Source: Clostridiaceae bacterium DTU079
GTDB taxonomy: Bacteria > Bacillota > Clostridia > Acetivibrionales > Acetivibrionaceae
Direction: 5' to 3'
DNA length: 64,000 nt
Assembly (NCBI GenBank): GCA_001512505.1
Contig: LFSC01000036.1
Coordinates: 1-64,000, forward strand
Shown: one piece after another, positions 60,801 through 64,000 of the stretch
How the letters are laid out: every line of letters starts with the position of its first letter
How positions within the stretch are numbered: the stretch's first letter is position 1
Notes under the pieces: generated by a model
Database searches by the model: none
Seen by the model: only the letters and a program-made list of their open reading frames with translations
Told to the model about the DNA's origin: nothing
Program-made: the position numbers and the translations under genes

Positions 60801-63800
60801 GAAAGCAAAAGTGTTTACCGTGACGGATGAAAACATAAACGGCTGCAAACTGGGACTTCTTGAAAAAAGAAAAGTATCCGGAAAGTTTACATTGCCTTAT
60901 GCTATTGATGAAGGTTTAATTGAAGTTACCATTAGTGCTTCAAACGGATCGGACAGAAGTGAAACCAAATTATATGTTCTCTATGGAGTAACAGAGGTTG
61001 ATTATACACTGAATTTACCGGCAGGTAGCGGATATATACTGCAATACGACATTATTCCCATAAAAGGATTTGCGTCTTCCGGATATTACAGTGAGAGCGG
61101 TATGGCAAGAAGAAAGGACAAAGCAGATGCTTTGGATCTGACAGAAAATGACCTTGCAGGAATGGACATATCTTTGATTGAGGATATGACAATAAGCGGA
61201 GAAATCAAACTGCCTCAAGGTGTTGCTCCTGAGGGAGGTATTGAGGTAACGGTTACGGCAACGGACGAATCAGGGAATTCCGAATCATGCATAAGAATAA
61301 TTAAAGAGGGAGAAAGCTCTGTTGAGTATTACCTGAATGTTCCGCATAACAATTATAATTCAGGATATAAGGTAAGATACAGCGTAACCTCCGATAACTA
61401 TGCGACAATTGGATATTACAGTGAGAACGGTACAAAAGTACTGTCGGATATGGCAACACTGGTGGATGTAAGCAGTGAGAATGCTGAAGATATAAATCTG
61501 ATGCTGATTGAAAAGAAGGTTATTAGCGGTATTATAAGCTTACCGGACGGAGCTGCCAAAGAGGGAGGGTTAACTGTAACCGTAAGGGCTTCCAGCCAAT
61601 TATTCAGTGTAGATGATAAAGTGGAAGTAGTTATACCTGAAGGTGAAAGTGAAACTTCCTATTCTCTTAAGGTATCTCCGAATGTTGAGGGATCAGATTA
61701 TATATTATTCTATCAGGTTAATGATGACGCGTATGTCGGTACAGGATATTACAATACTGCAGGAGCAGTGGTTGATATTAAAATGGCAACCCCTGTTGAT
61801 GTAAGCAACGGAAATTACAGCAGTGCGGACATTTCGTTGGTAAAAAGCAGAAAAGTTTCTGGTAGAATAGCACTTCCCGAAGGAGAATCCGCACCTAAGG
61901 GAGGAGTTTCGGTAACGGTATTTGCGGAGAAAACAGATTATTCAGGCTACAGGATAAGCAAGAGTGTATTGATACCGGAAGGTAAGAATTCGGCAGAATA
62001 TACCCTCATTGTTCCTGAAAGTACATCCAAGGTTGTGGGACTTGATGTTGAGGTATCAACCGATAATGGAACCGCTGATACGGCAGATGATTATGCTCTC
62101 AGCACAAAGGTATTTATTCCATCGGCAAGTAGCATCCGAAGCTCTGATTATAAGGTAGGATATTCGTATATTGCGGGTGAAAAGTATTTCAAGAGCGGAT
62201 TCTATTCTGAAGCCGGAACGGTTCCTGCAGTAGGAATGGCAGATATATTGGATGTAGCTTCTAAAGATATTGAGGATGTTGACTTTACACTACTGAAAAA
62301 AGATACCGTAATTAAAGGAACTGTTAAGCTTCCGGAAGGAAAAACTGCACCGAAAGAGGGTATTTCGGTAAGTATAACAGCTGAAAACGATGCCTTGGAT
62401 TATGTTTGCGAAAAGACTGTGATTATCAGTTCAGGAAAGTCGGCTGTTGATTATGAACTTGAAGTTCCTTCTATTGATGGCTATAAAATTAAGTACACTG
62501 TGAAGTCAATTGGCGGATATGTTACCAGCGGTTATTATTCCGAAAACGGAACGGTGGGCAAAAAGGAACGCTCAACATCCATTAACTGTTCTTCAGGTAG
62601 TGTAATGGGTATTGATTTGAATTTGATACCGGGAATGGAGATAAAAGGGAAGATTTCATTGCCTGCAGGACACAAGGTTAATATAAAGGACTTCTGGATG
62701 TGGGTTGTTGCATCAAATGAGAATTATGAATCTGCGGCCTATGTTACCATAACTGAAGGAAAGTCCGATGCTACCTATAGTGTGTATGTTCCCGAAGGGG
62801 CTGACTATATAGTGTATTATTCTCTGCAGTCTCTCTATGGAGAGTACGTAGAAAAGGGATATTACAATTCCAATGTAACTACGGCAAATAAAGACTGCGC
62901 TACAAAGCTTAATGTTTCCAAAAACACCAGCGGTATAAACCTGATGTTGATACCTGTTGACCGAATAATATCCGGTACGGTATCACTGCCTGACGGTATG
63001 GCAGCAGTATCCTATTCAATTCGTGTTCCTTCAAACAATAAGGGCAACGGTTACAGGTTGGGATATTCAGTGACATCGGGGAATGCCGACGGATTATATT
63101 ATGAAAAGGGCTATTTCAGCCAGTTTGGTACTTTTTCAGACATTAATGATGCTTCAATCATCGATGTTAGTACAAGAAACAGCAACGACAGGGATATGAC
63201 TCTGATGACTGATGATATGAAGCCAGTGGAAGCAATTATGCTGGATAAGTATCAGGTAACCATACAAAGTGGCGGAGAACTTAAACTTAATGTAAAGCAT
63301 CTTCCTGAGAATGCTACAAATAAAACAATTAAGTGGTCTACCAGCAACAATAATATAGCGGAGGTTTCTTCCGAAGGCCTTGTTAAGGCAAAAGCTTCAG
63401 GAACTGCAGTAATAACTGCAATTTCAAGCAATTCGGTTATGACGGCATTTACTGTAAAGGTTGTTCCGAAGGAAGAAGGCTTAAGTATTGATAAGTTGAC
63501 AATCAGTCTTAATCCCGGAGAGAGTGAACAACTCCATGCAATATTCAATCCGGTTAGCGAAGATGACAGTGTAATATGGACATCGGACAACATAGAGGTG
63601 GCAGATGTAACACAGGAAGGATTGGTAACAGCAATAAAATCCGGTTCTGCTGTAATAACTGCTACAAGCACAAAGGATTCTTCTATAGTTGCCGAATGCA
63701 GTGTAACGGTTATAACTCCGGTAACGGGTATCGAAATAGACAAGACAGAACTGAAAATTAAGGTGGGCTATAGCGATCAGCTTACAGCATGGGCACTTCC

Positions 63801-64000
63801 GGAGGCTGCAAGTTACAAAGGTATATCATGGTCATCAAGCAACGATAGGATTGTCAAGGTTTCTCAATCGGGAGAAGTAACCGGAGTGGGAATCGGAACG
63901 GCTGTTGTAACTGCCAGAAGTATTTACAATCCTTCCGTGAAGGTTGAGTGTAAAGTTGAAGTTGTGCCTGTTCCGGTTGAAAAAATAGTAATTAACAGAG
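51868..64000 (+). CDS. Giant secreted repeat protein with 34 repeats and Big2 domains (partial)
   Basis: The frame is open from the ATG at 51868, preceded by GGGGGG, to the window end with no stop: at least 4044 residues. Residues 1-36 are a signal peptide. A Glu/Ser-rich spacer (about 37-105) follows. Then 34 copies of a ~107-residue repeat run from about 52186 to 63210, each of the form ISGTVSLPEGVAPxGG, VTIPEG, LYVPxGxGYK, GYYSxxGTV, ...LTLI. At least three bacterial Ig-like Big2 domains (63226 onward, with IKWSTSNNNIAEVSSEGLV and VIWTSDNIEVADV) follow and a fourth begins. No membrane or wall anchor is seen before the end. The repeat resembles a beta-sandwich of the carboxypeptidase-regulatory kind; function is probably adhesion or surface coat. 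Confidence 0.9.
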   Translation, partial: MKRSLKVSISILLCFLMLFAEMMPVGTLTARVFAESSVNNEVQDPAEIGEIDDYSSIESVLDSVYNIEEESEENSEEESLGILNPSKAVLLESTSSGDNGNLNEYVISGTVFLPEGYVAPKNGLNLRIYAQSSRTNSVNVTIPEGENKVDYSVIVPGEDNYKIYYQVSNPNYVSSGYYSESGTVRTSSAADTVQLTQQAPVKSDINLTLIDNKIISGEVFILDGVVSAGGLSVTVKAECGSDRVTKTVTIPEGGNFAEYELLVPPNAPGKGYLVSYQTSDKAYLGTAYYNKDGAVRYDTLATLVDVSSNNKEGININLISKKKISGTVSLPKSVAPKNGVTVTLNAVSGSDKSTETVTIPEGTSSVEYSLYVPEGTGYKVYYTTINEAYFSTGYYNNSGTVKDEKAATLIDTVSKDSENINVELIANYTVSGTVSLPGIKANENIAVEVIVASNSSKIKSTTVVIPAGGSEASYSMYVPTGSGYNVSYKTKNSAYVEQGYYKEGSTVRYLSSASLISVDNKDIDNINLTLIEKRTISGLLSMPSGKAPRGGISFEVTAYNGSQQAKTTVTIEEGKDSVPYSISVPADEGYIIKCKLLTLQAIYMNEQYYSSGGTVYNVDSASTVSTISGNQPNINIMLLEKRTVSGTLSFPSGFVAPEGGITFVHETDGRITYIEFEEGQSSAPFTIYYNPGKFYLYYECYEDDIFVSPGYYSKGGTVLDKSSADLIDVTEGNQVGIDLKLLLKKTISGKVVLPKGVAPAGGYNVTVRASGTKGKAEQTVRINPGEKEADYILFVNPGDKYSVWYETNKEYNYVSPMYYNSDGMVRDQKNASLLDLRTESKTDIDLTLTEMRSVSGNIVLPSGVATGTGINVDVVVTNGKDTTNISVTIPGGSSFANYTAYVPAGHDYKVRYEVDLKSNYATGGYYGVSGTTLNASSAALLDLTLDNKNEINMTLIPKRTISGTVSLPSGMTFDKDTKVTVYAGNSYSTSVTIPSKQTSVSYSVMVPPNSEGSGYKVYYKLSSSTVFITTGYFNSGGMTAFEDSAELVDVSNSDGKADLVLIPKSSISGVVKLPEGSIAPSGGLKVTVNSSNSKNKGSVVVTIPEGKSSAPYTLYVPSGTGYLVEYKTSDEEYCQTGYYSKTGTVKEANAATLLDVNESGCQNIDLELIKNKKITGIFRLPKGVAPAGGFKANLIASNGSNSVKKSVTIPQGYSSVSYTLYVLEGKNYTVRYETTDRSVMPTGYYSDGGMTVDKSKAKLIDASIDVSSINIDLIPKITLRGNVKLSSAPAPAGGISVKLTIDNKVSKDSLDVLIPEGLTSAPYELYVPAGENYVLQYTTSNVGFVSPGYYSESGTKEKSSEASLLNILNDREGLDITLITKRTIRGMIMLPEGYAPAAGVKVTLTAQSAKDKIIANYTIGEGENSVPYTLYVSSDQEYIVKYETTDEKYVSLGYYNVTGTTRDESKADRLDTTETDKVGINIKLIGNRYISGSVSVPSGIAPFGGIKVRLRASNGKDSREIEVVIPEVSSSTNYKLYVPEGKDYELSYRIVNPDGKYLTNGYYNADTATRERGECVLIDLSGQNKEGINITLIPNRLVTGNILLPSGVAPSGGLKITVTAQNNRDSVSTQVIMPQGSSSIVYRMYLPEGENYTIGYTISHEDYLSGYYNVNNTVLNKSEATTFNVRKNDVLGINITVISKRTIKGVISLPEGMIAPAGGIDVTVSAGSYSTKVTIPQNKSTVLYTLKVSPNAVGSGYTVKYTISSSFDFVSTGYYGEEKTVAGSQTASLIDVSMESKTGIDLTILNKRLIKGVFELGSGVAPSGGINVTITAEGKSAEARTVSFQDTVNIPFGQNMTTYELKVDPSYFGSGYTIKYTMNSAYGYAETGYYSDKGTVQNQKDATPVDVYENDREDINIVAISKNHISGIVSLPEGRVAPGGGIKLSVIADNGKDSGSVDVTIPEGEIFAEYLLVVPPGTGYKLYYSVTPNNNYVTNGYFSKDGTVTDPKKAELFEVSDNIAGKNIVLIAKRKISGEILLPPGEFAPVGGLRVEVFANNGINSDSMSVYIPENGSSQNFELYMPPENGYRLYYTLSSTIDYVNKGYFAGNFTVLEEKDASVIDLSNKDLTDATMRLIRNSVIEGNVILPVGSAGEGGIEVRITANNGKYTYSTDVLIPEGSSSKAYSLAVSPAAGYTVSYQVSTGLDYKPKGYYSHEGTVTSVNEASKLDLSSKGEKSIDLTLMLYNSISGTISLPEGVAPDEGVTVTIYAENSRNKRKITVTIPAEKSSTDYTVYVPDGNGYKVYYAMDPNEEYVDKGYYSPNRTVVKEKDCVTLDVIGDSKYDTNLTIIAKRIISGTISLEKGETAPQEGVSVRISAINGDERTVVIPYGKSSASYELKVVPKDSGEGYKIKYETLKNYGYVRYGYYSEDGCVRNEVKAELVEVSDGDREDVNLEIAKLRTIEGKLRLPGGIAATKDMTVSIIASNSLDSAEALVYIPKGAKEAAYSIKVPTNDEDDGYKVRYENWLDSSFADIGYYTQSETVRNVKLAEGVNVRSENVSGIDLTLIAKRNVSGKVSLPYGSAPAGGLTVTVYIENDTDKVVSYVTIPQNQKYANYSINVPVGKNYKVGYEISTRNDFVPWGYYSVYGMAYIPESASLLDVSDNIDGIDLTLIEKKSISGTVSLPEGKAPRGGIKVEIYAEDAGDTWVTIPEGESSAQYSMKVVPNIEGKGYKVRYVVSSEYNLVNYGFYSKEGTVRNSKLADPVNANNKDVTDINIEIMKPRKISGKVTLPEGVAPKGGISLNIVVTNDIDGNSQIIVIPEGGNSAEYSISMPPNDPGYEYRVRYENWSSKVFTTYGYFNSSGTTNNLSHAEPIDVNNKDANNIDMVLLRKATISGNFEIPEDCTLPEEGLNVRIYVSNDVETYSTNIVIPYGTTSVPYSVHVEEGSGYRLFYVLESNDSFIEIGYYGEDGVYADKKKAKVFTVTDENINGCKLGLLEKRKVSGKFTLPYAIDEGLIEVTISASNGSDRSETKLYVLYGVTEVDYTLNLPAGSGYILQYDIIPIKGFASSGYYSESGMARRKDKADALDLTENDLAGMDISLIEDMTISGEIKLPQGVAPEGGIEVTVTATDESGNSESCIRIIKEGESSVEYYLNVPHNNYNSGYKVRYSVTSDNYATIGYYSENGTKVLSDMATLVDVSSENAEDINLMLIEKKVISGIISLPDGAAKEGGLTVTVRASSQLFSVDDKVEVVIPEGESETSYSLKVSPNVEGSDYILFYQVNDDAYVGTGYYNTAGAVVDIKMATPVDVSNGNYSSADISLVKSRKVSGRIALPEGESAPKGGVSVTVFAEKTDYSGYRISKSVLIPEGKNSAEYTLIVPESTSKVVGLDVEVSTDNGTADTADDYALSTKVFIPSASSIRSSDYKVGYSYIAGEKYFKSGFYSEAGTVPAVGMADILDVASKDIEDVDFTLLKKDTVIKGTVKLPEGKTAPKEGISVSITAENDALDYVCEKTVIISSGKSAVDYELEVPSIDGYKIKYTVKSIGGYVTSGYYSENGTVGKKERSTSINCSSGSVMGIDLNLIPGMEIKGKISLPAGHKVNIKDFWMWVVASNENYESAAYVTITEGKSDATYSVYVPEGADYIVYYSLQSLYGEYVEKGYYNSNVTTANKDCATKLNVSKNTSGINLMLIPVDRIISGTVSLPDGMAAVSYSIRVPSNNKGNGYRLGYSVTSGNADGLYYEKGYFSQFGTFSDINDASIIDVSTRNSNDRDMTLMTDDMKPVEAIMLDKYQVTIQSGGELKLNVKHLPENATNKTIKWSTSNNNIAEVSSEGLVKAKASGTAVITAISSNSVMTAFTVKVVPKEEGLSIDKLTISLNPGESEQLHAIFNPVSEDDSVIWTSDNIEVADVTQEGLVTAIKSGSAVITATSTKDSSIVAECSVTVITPVTGIEIDKTELKIKVGYSDQLTAWALPEAASYKGISWSSSNDRIVKVSQSGEVTGVGIGTAVVTARSIYNPSVKVECKVEVVPVPVEKIVINR
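52186..63210 (+). repeat. Thirty-four tandem ~320-bp coding repeats
   Basis: Starts of the ISG motif are spaced mostly 312-324 bases (for example 52507, 52834, 53149, 53470, 53791 and 54097). The copies have diverged well beyond identity but keep the GG, IPEG, LYVP and GYY landmarks. The repeat starting near 61846 is longer (about 460 bases) and the last, near 62962, lacks its middle part. DNA-level similarity is low, so the array is old and fairly stable. Confidence 0.9.

Noticed and set aside
52186-63210. CRISPR array
   Set aside because: The long repeat block is protein-coding with ~320-base diverged units in one open frame, not short identical repeats with unique spacers.
63252-63743. 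Minus-strand ORF of 163 residues inside the Big2 region
   Set aside because: It is a shadow of the giant plus-strand frame, which is continuous and has clear domains.

Overview
The window looks like chromosome of a cellulosome-producing, anaerobic, low-GC clostridium close to Acetivibrio (Clostridium) thermocellus. The evidence is four enzymes ending in type-I dockerins (GH9-CBM3c, GH43-CBM6-CBM6, GH30-CBM6, and a CBM3-GH5 enzyme with the layout of CelO), a SigI/RsgI pair whose RsgI ends in a CBM42-like sugar-binding domain, an SLH-domain protein, and a B12-dependent ribonucleotide reductase. All four dockerins carry mostly an 'SLD' signature where classical A. thermocellus dockerins usually have 'STD', so a related species is as likely as A. 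thermocellus itself. Species assignment is inference.

Layout. 1-180: end of 5S rRNA and tRNA-Asn. 333-2102: membrane and small hypothetical proteins. 2151-3794: decayed RCC1-repeat/dockerin genes. 4471-6693: GH9 cellulase. 6861-9464: a complete IS21-family element with a 5-bp target duplication and a frameshifted istA. 9524-14907: an ABC exporter (ATPase plus two FtsX-like permeases) with a duplicated lipoprotein/membrane-protein module. 15192-18434: phasin-like protein, AarF/UbiB kinase and a lipoprotein. 18691-22785: a RiPP operon (radical SAM/SPASM-TPR enzyme, C39 peptidase-ABC exporter, precursor peptide with repeated Leu-Tyr-Gly motifs). 23272-24492: lipoprotein serpin. 24721-31346: arabinoxylan locus (GH43, sigI, rsgI, GH30). 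31589-34276: two paralogous DUF4015-type glycosidase-like lipoproteins. 34418-37875: methyltransferase and NrdJ. 38072-39424: repeat-bearing lipoprotein. 39529-46275: five-gene cell-surface glycan operon (GtrA, two GT-C-like membrane proteins, an FAD amine-oxidase-like enzyme, a membrane-anchored carbohydrate-binding-like protein). 46415-48394: CelO-like enzyme. 48690-51655: GHL10-SLH protein and a DUF2680-like secreted protein. 51868-64000: a giant secreted protein, open at the window end, with 34 copies of a ~107-residue repeat followed by Big2 domains.

How the parts fit. The GH43/GH30 pair plus a sigma/anti-sigma pair with an extracellular CBM42-like sensor looks like a self-contained arabinoxylan sensing and degradation unit. 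The RiPP operon is the best candidate for an undescribed system: its precursor has three LYG motifs, matching the XYG motif at which splicease-type radical SAM enzymes excise tyramine. The giant repeat protein is the second. Several genes (RCC1-dockerin, duplicated lipoprotein module, istA) are broken by single-base changes, mostly in homopolymer runs, so sequencing error, phase variation and true decay all need to be separated.
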